From Alphaproteobacteria bacterium (lineage in GTDB: Bacteria; Pseudomonadota; Alphaproteobacteria; Rhizobiales; Aestuariivirgaceae): 53,195 bases of DNA. The notes under the pieces are model-generated. The model worked only from the letters and a program-made list of their open reading frames with translations. It had not been told where the DNA came from and searched no databases. Shown here in pieces: positions 23,780 to 32,517 of the stretch. Every line of letters starts with the position of its first letter. Positions within the stretch are counted from its first letter, which is position 1. The translations under genes were made by a program, and so were the position numbers. Location: the NCBI GenBank assembly GCA_024642465.1, contig JAHEBA010000012.1:1-53195 (forward strand). The letters run 5' to 3'.

Positions 23780-26320
23780 TCAGCGACCGGACTTTTTGGC
23801 CAATGCCTTGGCCTGCTTCAACCAGTTGTCACGCTCGATGCGGCCCTTGAACGACAGCTCGTCATCGACAATGGCGATGTCCTTCTTCGTCCACCTGGCA
23901 ATCTGCGAGAAGTGCCAGAAGCCCAGTTTGTTCAACGTCTGCTCCAGCTTCGGCCCGACGCCCGAGATCAGCTTCAGGTCGTCTGCCTTGCTTTCCGGCT
24001 TCTTCAGCCGGACAGGGCCAGCCGGTTTGGCCGCGGCCTTTTTGGCGGCGGCGGGCTTGCGCGCAGGTGCAACGGCTTTCTTCCTTGCCGGAGTAGCCGC
24101 AGGCCGGGCCTTCTCCTTGACCGGCGCAGGCATTGCAGCCAGCGCCGCAGCCGCAGCAGCGGCCTTGGCGCGCCCACTCGAGGGGGCAGTTGCCGGCTTG
24201 GCTGAGGCTTTCCCACGTTTGGCCTTGTCGCCGGGCATCGCGATCACCGGCTCCATCGACGTCAGCACGTCATCGTCCAGATGACACAGGATCCTGTGAC
24301 CGTTGCCGAACTCCTTCAGCGGTGGCATCTGCTGTTCGCAGATGGCCCCGATCTTGCGCGGGCAACGCGTCTGGAACGGGCACCCCGAAGGCGGGTTCAT
24401 CGGCGAGGGCAGGTCGCCTTCCAGCACGATGTGCTTTTTCTCGATCGAGGTATCCGCAATCGGCACCGCCGAGAGAAGCGCTTCCGTATAGGGATGGTAG
24501 GGGGGCGAGAAGATGTCTTCCGTGTTGCCCTGTTCCATGATCTGGCCAAGGTACATCACGACCACGCGATCCGCGAGGTAACGCACCACCGAAAGATCGT
24601 GGCTGATGAAAAGCAGCGTGGTGCGCCTCTTGCGCTGGATGTCGGTAAGAAGCCCGGTGACCGCCGCCTGCACCGACACGTCGAGTGCCGATACCGGTTC
24701 GTCCGCCACAACGACCGCAGCCTCGCCGCCGAATGCGCGCGCAATACCGACGCGCTGCTTCTGACCACCCGAAAGCTGGCGCGGGCGGCGCCGCGCGAAG
24801 TCGCGCGGCAACTTCACCAGATCGAGCAGTTCGAGAACCTTCTGGCGCGCCTCTTCCTTGTCCTTGGCCACGCCGAACTTGCGCAGCACGCGTGCGATCT
24901 GGCTGCCCACCGAATGCGATGGGTTGAGCGTTTCGAACGGGTTCTGGAACACCATTTGCAGCGAGCCGACCAGCTGTGGCGAGCGCTTGTTGACCGGCAG
25001 ATTGCCGATTTCCTTGCCGTTCAGGATGACCTCGCCACCGGTGGCGGTTTCCAGGCCCATCATGACCTTGGCAAAGGTTGACTTGCCGCAGCCCGACTCG
25101 CCGACGATGGCAACCGTCTCCGCCTCGCGGGCTTCAAAGTCCAGCTTCTCGTTGGCCTTCACGTACCTGGTGGTTTTCCCGGTCAACAGTGCGCCGATGG
25201 AGCCATCGTTGACCTCGTAGTATTTCTGCATGTTCTTGACCTGCAGAACCGTCGGTCCGAATTCTATGGTCTCCGCCTCGACCGCCTTTGGCTTGGCCTT
25301 GTCCCAGTCGATGTCCTGGTATCTCACGCAGCGCACCGACTGGCCTGATTGTCCCTTCACAGGCTCCATGTGAAGTTCATGCACATTGCAAAGCCCGTCA
25401 CGGAAATGGTCGCAGCGCGGTCCGAAATTGCAGCCCCTGGGCCGTTCGTGCGGCAATGGCAACTGGCCGCGGATCGGCACCAGCGGGCGGGCATGCCGGT
25501 CGGCGCCGGGCAGAGGGATGGAGTTGAACAGGCCCCGGGTATAGGGGTGGCGCATCTCGTCGAACACCTGCTTCACGGTGCCGAACTCGACCGCTTCGCC
25601 GGAATACATCACCGCGATCTTGTCGCAAGTTTCGAGGATCAGTCCCAGATTGTGCGAAATGTAGATCATCGAGGTGCCAAAGCGCTTCGAGATGTCCTTG
25701 ATGAGTTCCACCACACCGGCTTCCACAGTCACGTCCAGCGCGGTCGTGGGCTCGTCCAGCAACAGAAGCTGCGGGTTGGACAGAAGCGCCATCGCGATCA
25801 CCACGCGCTGTTGCTGCCCGCCGGAGATCTGGTGCGGATACGAATCCATCACCCGCTCGGGATCGGGTAGCCGGACCGCATCCAGCATCTCGATGGAGCG
25901 CCGGGTCGCCTCTTCGTCAGATATGCCCTCGTGGTAGATCAGTACCTCGTTGAGCTGCTCCCGGATTAACATCGACGGATTCAGCGACGCCATCGGTTCC
26001 TGGTAGACCATGGAGATGCGCGAACCGCGGATGTTGCGCAGTTCTTCTTCGGACATGGTGCGCATGTCCCGGCCCATGAACTTCAGCTCACCGCCGACGA
26101 TGGCACCGTTCTTGCCCATGTACTGCATAATGGCGAGCGCCACGGTGGACTTGCCGCAGCCGGATTCACCCACGATGCCGACGGCCTCGCCCGGCATCAC
26201 CTTCAGGTTGAAGTCGACCACGGCAGGAATCTCGCCGGCTCGCGTGTAATACGAGATTGACAGGTCCTTGCACTCCAGAACGGGAGTGTCCTTGTCCACG
26301 GTTGCGCCTTGCTTCGCCAT
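23780..26320 (-). CDS. Fused dual ATPase of a peptide/nickel-type ABC importer with C-terminal helix-hairpin-helix-like domain
   Basis: An 846-residue fusion of DppD- and DppF-like ATPases. Both have Walker A (GESGCGKS), ABC signature (ISGGQQQR, LSGGQKQR) and Walker B (LLLLDEPTTALD, VVVADEPVSALD). Each is followed by the cysteine-containing oligopeptide C-terminal motif (CNFGPRC...C, CPFQTRC...C). From about residue 690 an alanine/lysine/proline-rich linker like a histone H1 tail (KPAAAKKAAAKPAG) leads to a final 75-residue domain (DDLKLISGVGPKLEQTLNKL ... FKGRIERDNWLKQAKALAKK). That last domain resembles the helix-hairpin-helix tail found on alphaproteobacterial NuoE. ATG 26320 follows AGGGA and starts 2 bases after the permease stop. 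The energiser of the operon; substrate unknown. Confidence 0.88.
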   Translation of the reverse strand: MAKQGATVDKDTPVLECKDLSISYYTRAGEIPAVVDFNLKVMPGEAVGIVGESGCGKSTVALAIMQYMGKNGAIVGGELKFMGRDMRTMSEEELRNIRGSRISMVYQEPMASLNPSMLIREQLNEVLIYHEGISDEEATRRSIEMLDAVRLPDPERVMDSYPHQISGGQQQRVVIAMALLSNPQLLLLDEPTTALDVTVEAGVVELIKDISKRFGTSMIYISHNLGLILETCDKIAVMYSGEAVEFGTVKQVFDEMRHPYTRGLFNSIPLPGADRHARPLVPIRGQLPLPHERPRGCNFGPRCDHFRDGLCNVHELHMEPVKGQSGQSVRCVRYQDIDWDKAKPKAVEAETIEFGPTVLQVKNMQKYYEVNDGSIGALLTGKTTRYVKANEKLDFEAREAETVAIVGESGCGKSTFAKVMMGLETATGGEVILNGKEIGNLPVNKRSPQLVGSLQMVFQNPFETLNPSHSVGSQIARVLRKFGVAKDKEEARQKVLELLDLVKLPRDFARRRPRQLSGGQKQRVGIARAFGGEAAVVVADEPVSALDVSVQAAVTGLLTDIQRKRRTTLLFISHDLSVVRYLADRVVVMYLGQIMEQGNTEDIFSPPYHPYTEALLSAVPIADTSIEKKHIVLEGDLPSPMNPPSGCPFQTRCPRKIGAICEQQMPPLKEFGNGHRILCHLDDDVLTSMEPVIAMPGDKAKRGKASAKPATAPSSGRAKAAAAAAALAAMPAPVKEKARPAATPARKKAVAPARKPAAAKKAAAKPAGPVRLKKPESKADDLKLISGVGPKLEQTLNKLGFWHFSQIARWTKKDIAIVDDELSFKGRIERDNWLKQAKALAKKSGR

Positions 26321-26322
26321 TA

Positions 26323-27276
26323 TCAATCCCTCAGCGAGATTTCACGCAGGCCGTCGGCCAGCAGGTTCAGACCCAGTACCAGCGACGAGATGGCAAGCGC
26401 TGGCCACAGCATCATGTTGAGACCGTTGTAGCCCCACTGGCGCCCGTCGGAGATCATCTTGCCCCAGTCCGGGTCCGGGGGCGGCAGGCCGAGCGACAGG
26501 AAGCCGAGCAGCGCAATGGTGATGATCACGTAGCCGAGACGCAGGCAGGCGTCGACGATCAGCGGCCCGCGTGCATTCGGCAGCAGTTCCACCAGCATGA
26601 TGTAAAGCGGGCTTTCGCCGCGAACTTCCGCCGCCGCGATATAGTCGCGCGTCTTGAGGTCGAGCACGATGCCGCGCACGATGCGCGCCACCTGCGGCGC
26701 CGTGGAAAATGTGATGGCGATGATGATCAGGCTGCCCGAGACCAGCGTCTTGTCGAGGCCCAGTTCGTTTGTCATCCAGATGCCAAGCTGGGACGAAGGA
26801 CCGAACGCGGTAATGATGACCAGCAGCAGCACGATCTGCGGGAACGCCAGGAAAACGTTGCCGATGAACGAGATGATCTCGTCCCACCAGCCGCCGCGAT
26901 AACCGGCCGTCACGCCCATGATCATGCCGATCGAGTAGGCGACGACCGTCGCAAGCACGGACCAGAACAGCACCACGCGCGCGCCGTACATCAGCCGCGC
27001 CAGCATGTCGCGTCCGCGGTCGTCGGTGCCCATCCAGTGCATCACGTCCTTGGCGTCTGCGGTCAGCATCGGCAGCATCTGCGCGCCACGGGTCTGTGCC
27101 AGTGGGTCCTGCAGCGGCAACAGGTCGACGAACACGGCGATGAATACCCAGAAGCAGACCAGCACGGCACCGAACATGCCGACATAGCTTTCGCGCAGCA
27201 GGCCGATCGATTTCCACAGCCGCTTGAGCCCGGTGGGCGGCGCCGGCGCGGCGGTTTCAGCAGTCACGTCGCTCAT
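26323..27276 (-). CDS. Peptide-type ABC transporter permease, DppC-like
   Basis: A 317-residue inner-membrane permease of the DppC/OppC type. An N-terminal helix (ESYVGMFGAVLVCFWVFIAV) is followed by the periplasmic segment with HWMGTDDRGRDMLARLMYGA, diagnostic for this subfamily. The EAA loop is AAEVRGESPLYIMLVELLPNARGP, and GLPPPDPDWGKMISDGR occurs near the end. It lies between the DppB-like gene (13 bases) and the fused ATPase gene (2 bases). No binding protein gene for this system is present in the window. Confidence 0.92.
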   Translation of the reverse strand: MSDVTAETAAPAPPTGLKRLWKSIGLLRESYVGMFGAVLVCFWVFIAVFVDLLPLQDPLAQTRGAQMLPMLTADAKDVMHWMGTDDRGRDMLARLMYGARVVLFWSVLATVVAYSIGMIMGVTAGYRGGWWDEIISFIGNVFLAFPQIVLLLVIITAFGPSSQLGIWMTNELGLDKTLVSGSLIIIAITFSTAPQVARIVRGIVLDLKTRDYIAAAEVRGESPLYIMLVELLPNARGPLIVDACLRLGYVIITIALLGFLSLGLPPPDPDWGKMISDGRQWGYNGLNMMLWPALAISSLVLGLNLLADGLREISLRD

Positions 27277-27289
27277 GCGGATTGCCCTC

Positions 27290-28231
27290 TTAGCTGAACC
27301 GGATACGCGGGTTGAGATAGGTGTAGCCGATATCGGAAATCAGCTGGGACATCACGGCGATGAAAACCGCCACCATGGCGCAGGCCTCGATGACGTAGAT
27401 GTCGCCGAACATCGCCGCCTCATACAGAAGCTTGCCAAAGCCCTTGTAGGAGAAGAACACCTCGGTGACGATCACGCCCGACAGCAGGTAGTTGAGCTGC
27501 AGGATCATCACTGTGAACGGCGCGATCAGCGCATTGCGAAGGGCATGACGCTTGATGACGCGGCCGTGGGGTAGGCCCTTCAGAATGGCCGTGCGCACAT
27601 ATTGCGAGGTCATCACTTCGGCCATCGAGGCCCGTGTCATGCGGGTGTAGTAGCCGAAATTATAGATCACCAGCACCATGACCGGCAGAACCAGTTGGTT
27701 CACGTCATTCCAGTTGAGCCCGTTGGTGAACGGCGAGGTGCCCGGCAGCCAGTCGAGCCAGAACACGAAGATGGCGACCAGGATGGTGGCCGAGGCGAAC
27801 TCGGGGATCGAGGTGGTAAGCACGGCCAGCACCGTGATGCCGCGGTCGCGGCTCGAGCCTTCGGCGATGCCGGACAGCACGCCCAGCACCAGCGAGATGG
27901 AAACGGTAATGAAGAACACCAGCCCGCCAAGCACGGCGGTATTGAGCAGGTGTTCTTTCAGCAGCTTCGACACCGGCGTGGCGAACTGGATCGACTCGCC
28001 GAAATCGCCGCGCATGGCGTTCCACACCCACTCGAAATAGCGCACCGGCATGGGCCGGTTGTAGCCGTTGTTCTCCAGCCAGATCAGCCGTTGGTCGAGC
28101 GTCGAGTACTGGCTGAGGACCTTGGACGCGACGTTCAGCTTGTCCGCCTCGAAACTGAGAAACAGCAGAACGGACACAGTGATCATGATAAGGATCATCT
28201 GGACCAGGCGCTTGCCAACAAGCTGCAGCAT
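27290..28231 (-). CDS. Peptide-type ABC transporter permease, DppB-like
   Basis: A 313-residue DppB/OppB-type permease and first gene of the minus-strand importer operon. ATG 28231 (MLQLVGKRLVQMILIMITVS) is preceded by AGGGG; a longer frame reaches 28456, but that stretch does not look like protein. The first helix, the large periplasmic loop with Y-N-R-P-M-P-V-R-Y-F-E-W, and the EAA loop (RTAILKGLPHGRVIKRHALRNAL) are all typical. Importers of this class bring in peptides, nickel, opines or other amines; the periplasmic binding protein that sets specificity is not nearby. Confidence 0.9.
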   Translation of the reverse strand: MLQLVGKRLVQMILIMITVSVLLFLSFEADKLNVASKVLSQYSTLDQRLIWLENNGYNRPMPVRYFEWVWNAMRGDFGESIQFATPVSKLLKEHLLNTAVLGGLVFFITVSISLVLGVLSGIAEGSSRDRGITVLAVLTTSIPEFASATILVAIFVFWLDWLPGTSPFTNGLNWNDVNQLVLPVMVLVIYNFGYYTRMTRASMAEVMTSQYVRTAILKGLPHGRVIKRHALRNALIAPFTVMILQLNYLLSGVIVTEVFFSYKGFGKLLYEAAMFGDIYVIEACAMVAVFIAVMSQLISDIGYTYLNPRIRFS

Positions 28232-28598
28232 GAAACCCCTCACTCCCTCTCGCATGGCCAGCAGGTGCGGCTTCTCGGGGCCGTTGCCTGCGCGCAGGTC
28301 TTGCTGCCTGCTTGTGGGCCATGAACTCTCATGACACCTCTGTCCAATCGGACAATGTTCCCGGCGTTCCCGATGCATTGTCAGCGACATGCCGTGTCGT
28401 TCTGGCGACATCAGGTGTTGTCCGGAGAACCTTAAAGCATGGGTACCACGTTGCAATAGGCGCAGGGGAAATCTTTGGATTCTGTTCGTGCCCCCTTCTT
28501 CAGGATCAATCTGGCATGGTATTGAGCCAGGTCTGCAACCGTGACAGTGAACGCGATCACCCGGCCTTAGTGGTTGATCGGGAAATGTTTTTCAGCTG
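28232..28598. other. Intergenic region between divergent genes, no gene seen
   Basis: A 367-base gap between the DppB-like gene (minus) and the PhnD-like gene (plus), so it must hold both promoters. I see only a short inverted repeat TGTCC-AATC-GGACA at 28341-28354 and a few similar GTC/GAC half-sites in 28370-28425. No convincing small gene, terminator or RNA structure was found. Confidence 0.5.
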
Positions 28599-29417
28599 AT
28601 GAATCTCGCATCGCTACCCATGTACGACTTGCCTGAACTGGCTCGCGCAACCGATGCGTGGTGGTCGGGGCTGGCCCAGCACATGCGCCGTGAAGGTGTG
28701 GAGGACGTACCTGACCTGCTGACCCGCCCGCCGGAACTGAAGTCCCACTGGCTGTCGCGGAGGTTGCTCATGTCGCAGACGTGCGGATACCCGCTGACCC
28801 ATGAACTGCGCGGCCAGGTGCAGCTCGTTGCGCTGCCTGTGTATGCCTGCGAAGGCTGCTATCCGGATGGCTTCTACTCATCCGCGATCGTGGTGCCGGC
28901 ATCGTCGAACATCTATTCCATGTCGGACTGCGGCCGCCGCCGGGCGGTCTTCAATACGTCCGACAGCATGTCCGGAATGCTTGCGCTCAGGCTTTCGGCC
29001 AGTGCAGCTGCTGCAAGCCAGGGCCGCCCGGATGGCGAACCGTTCTTCGCCGCGCTTTCGGCGTCGGGCGCTCATGTCCGGTCGCTCGAGGCCTTGGCAG
29101 GCGGCCGTGCCGATGTCGCCACGATCGATGCCGTGACCTTTGCCCTTGTCAACCGGTCGCGGCCGGAACTGACCGGCGCGGTGCGCGTGCTGGGTTACAC
29201 GCCACGCGTGCCGGGATTGCCCTACATCACCTCTCTGCAGACCCCGCCCGAGCAGACCGAGCGCTTGCGAAACGCACTGCGCAATGCCATTCAGGATGCT
29301 GATCTTGCCGGAGCGCGCGCCGAACTGCTGCTGACCGATATCAGTTTTCCGGAACCGGAAAGCTACGATCTCATTCTGCAACTGGAACAGGAGGCGAGCC
29401 GCTGGCCGCTGGCCTGA
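28599..29417 (+). CDS. PhnD/SsuA-like substrate-binding protein family
   Basis: A 272-residue protein of the phosphate/phosphonate ABC binding-protein fold. It reads directly into the family core (SLPMYDLPELARATDAWWSGLA) and has the hinge-region block LAGGRADVATIDAVTFALV. Unusually, no signal peptide precedes the core, so it is either cytoplasmic or uses a start I cannot see. Cysteines at CEGCYPDGFYSS and CGYP are also uncommon. It is followed after 28 bases by a GST gene on the same strand. No permease or ATPase lies downstream, so it is an orphan. An intracellular ligand-binding role is possible. Confidence 0.72.
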   Translation: MNLASLPMYDLPELARATDAWWSGLAQHMRREGVEDVPDLLTRPPELKSHWLSRRLLMSQTCGYPLTHELRGQVQLVALPVYACEGCYPDGFYSSAIVVPASSNIYSMSDCGRRRAVFNTSDSMSGMLALRLSASAAAASQGRPDGEPFFAALSASGAHVRSLEALAGGRADVATIDAVTFALVNRSRPELTGAVRVLGYTPRVPGLPYITSLQTPPEQTERLRNALRNAIQDADLAGARAELLLTDISFPEPESYDLILQLEQEASRWPLA

Positions 29418-29445
29418 TACCCGCCAACCCACTCACGAGGCAATC

Positions 29446-30078
29446 ATGATCGACCTGTACACCTGGAGCACACCCAACGGCTACAAGGCGTCCATCGCGC
29501 TGGAAGAGATGGCGCTGGCCTATGAAGTGCACCCCATCGACATCACCAAGGACGAGCAGTTTCAGCCGCACTTCCTGAAAGTTTCGCCGAACAACCGCAT
29601 TCCCGCCATCGTCGACAACGACACCGGGCAATCGGTTTTCGAGTCCGGCGCCATCCTGCTTTACCTCGCAGACAAGACCGGCAGCTTCCTCGCCAACGAC
29701 GGGCCGCTTCGCTGGCAGGCGATGGAGTGGCTGATGTGGCAAATGGGCGGCTTCGGGCCGATGCTTGGCCAGGCCCATCACTTCCTGCAGTTCAATCCCG
29801 GCAAGGCGCCTTATGCCGAAGAGCGTTACGGCAACGAGGCCAGGAGGCTGTGGGGCGTGCTCGACCGGCGGCTGGCGCAGGAGGAATACGTGGCCCGCGA
29901 CTACTCAATCGCCGACATGGCGATCTGGCCGTGGGCAGCACGTTTCGAATGGCAGCGCATCGACATGAACGAGTTTCCCAACGTGAAGCGCTGGTACAAG
30001 GCCATCGCCGCACGGCCCGCCGTCAAGGCCGGGTTCAAGGTGCCTAACCCCGAGCGCGAGATCCCGCAAGTTGACTGA
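29446..30078 (+). CDS. Glutathione S-transferase family protein (YfcG/Ure2-like)
   Basis: A 210-residue two-domain GST. The thioredoxin-like N-domain begins MIDLYTWSTPNGYKASIALE and keeps the cis-proline (NNRIPAIVD) and the E-S glutathione-binding pair (FESGAILLYLAD). The helical C-domain has SIADMAIWPW, the N-capping box. TWSTPNGYK matches the YfcG/Ure2p group, which act as disulfide-bond oxidoreductases rather than classical detoxifying transferases. The 3' end overlaps the start of the EamA gene by 8 bases, so the two are translated together. Confidence 0.9.
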   Translation: MIDLYTWSTPNGYKASIALEEMALAYEVHPIDITKDEQFQPHFLKVSPNNRIPAIVDNDTGQSVFESGAILLYLADKTGSFLANDGPLRWQAMEWLMWQMGGFGPMLGQAHHFLQFNPGKAPYAEERYGNEARRLWGVLDRRLAQEEYVARDYSIADMAIWPWAARFEWQRIDMNEFPNVKRWYKAIAARPAVKAGFKVPNPEREIPQVD

Positions 30079-30997
30079 GCCGCGCGCAACCGCATCCGCG
30101 GGAGCACCCACCCTGCCGCTGGCTGGCTTTGCGCTGCTGGCCGCGGTGACCTTGTTCTGGGGAGCCAACTGGCCGGGCATGAAGATCGTGCTGGGCGAAA
30201 TTCCGCCGTGGTGGTTCCGCGCCATCTGCCTGGCGTTTGGCGGCACGGCGCTGCTGGCCATTTCCGCATCATCGGGCAATGTGCTGCGGGTGGCGCGTAA
30301 CGACGTGGCGCCGCTGCTGCTTTGTGCGCTGTTCAACATGGTCGGCTGGCACCTGTTTTCCGCCTACGGGCTGACAATGGTTCCGGCCGGACGCGCCTCG
30401 ATCATCGCCTTCACCATGCCGGTCTGGGCAGCGCTTGCCGCCATTCCCGTGCTGGGCGAACGGTTGACGCTGCCGGTGGTCGGGGGACTGGCGCTCGGCA
30501 TGGCCGGTCTTGGCGTCCTGATCGGCCACGACATCGCTGTCCTGGGCTCCGCTCCGGTAGGCGCGTTCATGATGCTCGGCGCAGCCATCTCGTGGGGCAT
30601 CGGCACCGTGCTGTTCAAGCGGTTCGACTGGCGCACGCCAGTCGCCACCGTCATCGGCTGGCAGCTTCTCATAGCTGCGGTACCCGTGGGCTCCGGCGCG
30701 CTGATGCTGGAGCCTGCGCCGGATCTGCTGAAGTTGTCTGGGCCGGCGGTAATAGCGCTTGTCTATGTGCTGGCCTTCCCGATGGTGTTCTGCCAGTGGG
30801 CCTATTTCAAGATCGTGCGCATGTTTCCCGCCGTCTACGCTGCCGTGGGTGTGCTGGCGGTTCCGATGGTAGGCGTCGTGTCCAGCTTGATCGTGCTGGG
30901 AGAGCCCGTTGGTTGGCGCGAGATTGCCGCCCTGGTGCTGGTGTCGTCGGCAATCTTTACAGTTCTCATCCTGCCGCGATTGAACTCTCGGGCGTGA
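30071..30997 (+). CDS. EamA/DMT family transporter
   Basis: A 308-residue drug/metabolite transporter with about ten membrane helices and two EamA repeats (LFWGANWPGMKIVLGEIPPW in the first; GWREIAALVLVSSAIF near the end of the second). The start is TTG 30071, overlapping the GST stop; no ATG gives a full first helix. Members export amino acids, nucleosides or other small metabolites. Specificity cannot be assigned from sequence. Confidence 0.85.
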   Translation: MTEPRATASAGAPTLPLAGFALLAAVTLFWGANWPGMKIVLGEIPPWWFRAICLAFGGTALLAISASSGNVLRVARNDVAPLLLCALFNMVGWHLFSAYGLTMVPAGRASIIAFTMPVWAALAAIPVLGERLTLPVVGGLALGMAGLGVLIGHDIAVLGSAPVGAFMMLGAAISWGIGTVLFKRFDWRTPVATVIGWQLLIAAVPVGSGALMLEPAPDLLKLSGPAVIALVYVLAFPMVFCQWAYFKIVRMFPAVYAAVGVLAVPMVGVVSSLIVLGEPVGWREIAALVLVSSAIFTVLILPRLNSRA

Positions 30998-31006
30998 CCG
31001 GCGTTG

Positions 31007-31960
31007 ATGTCGGTCTCGAACCGGACTTCAAGAATGATCTCTACACCCGAACATCTCGCCAGGGCATGCCTGATCCTAAATGCAGGTGCCGGCCAGGTCC
31101 TGTCCACCGGACAGGAGGCTGTGGAGCGCATGGCGCGCGCCGCGCTCGGCGACATGGTGGAGATCGTGATCGCACCGCCGGAATCCGTTCAGGACAGGCT
31201 TGAACGTTCCTTTGCAGATGACCGGATTGACACGGTCATTGCCGGTGGCGGCGACGGGACAGTGTCTTCAGCCGGCAAGTTGGCATTGAAGCGTGACAAG
31301 ACTCTCAGCGTCTTGCCGCTTGGCACCATGAACCTGTTCGCCCGCGCGCTCGGCATGCCGCAAGGCATCGCCGAAGCCTTTGACGCCATCAGGGGCGCCA
31401 GGCCTGCGTGGGTAGATGTCGGCGAAGTGAACGGCGAGCTGTTCTTCAACCATACCAGCGTGGGGCTTCATGCCCGCATGATCAGGCTGCGCGAGCGCAT
31501 GCCGTACACCGGCAGATTGACCAAGATTCTCGGAAGCCTGCTGGCATTGCGCCGCGCGGTGGCAGGCGCGTCGTCGCGGCAGATATCGATCAGGGCAGGA
31601 AACGACAGGCCGCGGCGCTTCAGGTCAGCCGCCACGGTCGTCACCGTCAATCCGGTGCCCGACCTTGCCGCGCAGCTGCCGTTCCGCCCCGGTCAGGACC
31701 ACGGCCGGCTGGGCCTGTACATGTATGCCCGTGAGGGCGTGACCGACATGGCGGTGCTGCTGGCGGAACTGGCTGCCGGCAACTGGTCACAGAACCAGAA
31801 CCTCGAACACCTCGAAGCGACCCGCATCCAGCTCGACAGCGGCCGTCAGATGCATGCCTCCGTGGACGGTGAACTGAGGCTGCTGAGGCCGCCAATCAGG
31901 TTCTCGATCAGGTCGAAGGCGCTGTGTGCGCTGGTCGTGCTGGATGGCAGCGATGCCTGA
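31007..31960 (+). CDS. Diacylglycerol kinase family lipid kinase
   Basis: A protein of about 317 residues with the diacylglycerol/sphingosine kinase catalytic fold. The nucleotide loop GGGDGTVSSAG and the substrate block LSVLPLGTMNLFARALGMP are clear. A C-terminal beta domain with HTSVGLHARMIRLRERMPY follows. The start is uncertain: ATG 31007 is used, but ATG 31034 (MISTPEHLARACLILNAGAG) would also give a full domain; neither has a strong ribosome site. It starts 9 bases after the EamA gene. Likely substrate is a membrane lipid such as diacylglycerol or an undecaprenol-like alcohol. Confidence 0.85.
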   Translation: MSVSNRTSRMISTPEHLARACLILNAGAGQVLSTGQEAVERMARAALGDMVEIVIAPPESVQDRLERSFADDRIDTVIAGGGDGTVSSAGKLALKRDKTLSVLPLGTMNLFARALGMPQGIAEAFDAIRGARPAWVDVGEVNGELFFNHTSVGLHARMIRLRERMPYTGRLTKILGSLLALRRAVAGASSRQISIRAGNDRPRRFRSAATVVTVNPVPDLAAQLPFRPGQDHGRLGLYMYAREGVTDMAVLLAELAAGNWSQNQNLEHLEATRIQLDSGRQMHASVDGELRLLRPPIRFSIRSKALCALVVLDGSDA

Positions 31961-31963
31961 GCG

Positions 31964-32146
31964 TCAGAACGGCGACCAGAACGCAGTACCGTCGGCCGAA
32001 ATGATGCGGTCGTCGGAGAGCGATGTCATCACGCAACCGCGCGATTCCACCGGCTCATGATGTCCGAATCCCGAAGGCGCCCATGAACGCGGCGACTGGG
32101 AACTGTTGCCGCTGGTGCTGGTCGGCGATGATACGCTGTTACTCAC
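31964..32146 (-). CDS. Possible small hypothetical protein
   Basis: A 60-residue serine-rich frame starting at GTG 32146 with GGGG seven bases upstream, converging with the lipid kinase (3-base gap). It ends SDDRIISADGTAFWSPF, which looks protein-like, but I do not recognise it and low-complexity serine/proline content weakens the call. A longer version from GTG 32224 is also open. Confidence 0.3.
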   Translation of the reverse strand: MSNSVSSPTSTSGNSSQSPRSWAPSGFGHHEPVESRGCVMTSLSDDRIISADGTAFWSPF

Positions 32147-32387
32147 TGTGCCCCCATGGGCCGGCTCTCCGTCCGGCCGCTGGCTGTCTGCAATGTTGAG
32201 GAAGTCTAAAGCGCAACAGTTCACGCCGCTTTAAGCAGGCTGGTAAACGAATTGCACTTGCCGAATGGGTAAATTGCAACGCATTTTAAACGCCTTCGAC
32301 CTTGTTTAGCACTCTGCACCGGCAGGTTAACAATTCGTTAGCAGGCGCAAGAATTTATCGCTTGCGAAGCGGGCCGATTGGTCATAC

Positions 32388-32483
32388 ATGACGCGATACA
32401 GACGCCAACGCACGCGCCTCTGGCCGGTGTTCTCAAACGCTCGCGTTTATGCAGCGACGGTAACGTCTCCACTTGAAGCCTGA
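32388..32483 (+). CDS. Arginine-rich leader peptide upstream of ornithine decarboxylase
   Basis: A 31-codon upstream ORF: it begins MTRYRRQRTRLWPVFSNAR (residues 1-19) and ends SPLEA. Its stop is 35 bases before the decarboxylase ATG. The run R3, R5, R6, R8, R10 followed by F15-S-N-A-R19 recalls the E. coli SpeFL ornithine-sensing arrest peptide, which has an arginine pair and ends F-F-N-A-R. A hairpin and U-rich tract follow at once. Ribosome site is weak. Similarity to SpeFL is my comparison from memory, and spacing between the two parts differs (12 versus 20 residues). Confidence 0.5.
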   Translation: MTRYRRQRTRLWPVFSNARVYAATVTSPLEA

Positions 32484-32507
32484 AGGTCATTCGTGACCCG
32501 TTCTTTT
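32484..32507 (+). promoter_or_regulatory. Leader hairpin with UUCG loop (candidate attenuator)
   Basis: GGTCA (32485-32489), loop TTCG, TGACC (32494-32498), with flanking GAA and TTC able to extend the stem across a 2-base bulge, then TTCTTTT (32501-32507). It begins right after the leader-peptide stop and ends at the GGAG ribosome site of the decarboxylase. A ribosome stalled on the leader peptide would cover the left arm. Alphaproteobacterial ornithine decarboxylase genes are known to carry a conserved leader (Rfam speF); this region, with the CGCAAG/CTTGCG repeat near 32346-32366, probably belongs to it. Confidence 0.45.
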
Positions 32508-32517
32508 GGAGATGACC

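Noticed and set aside
28232..28456. N-terminal extension of the DppB-like permease
   Set aside because: The extra 75 residues have no family match and a good ribosome site precedes ATG 28231.
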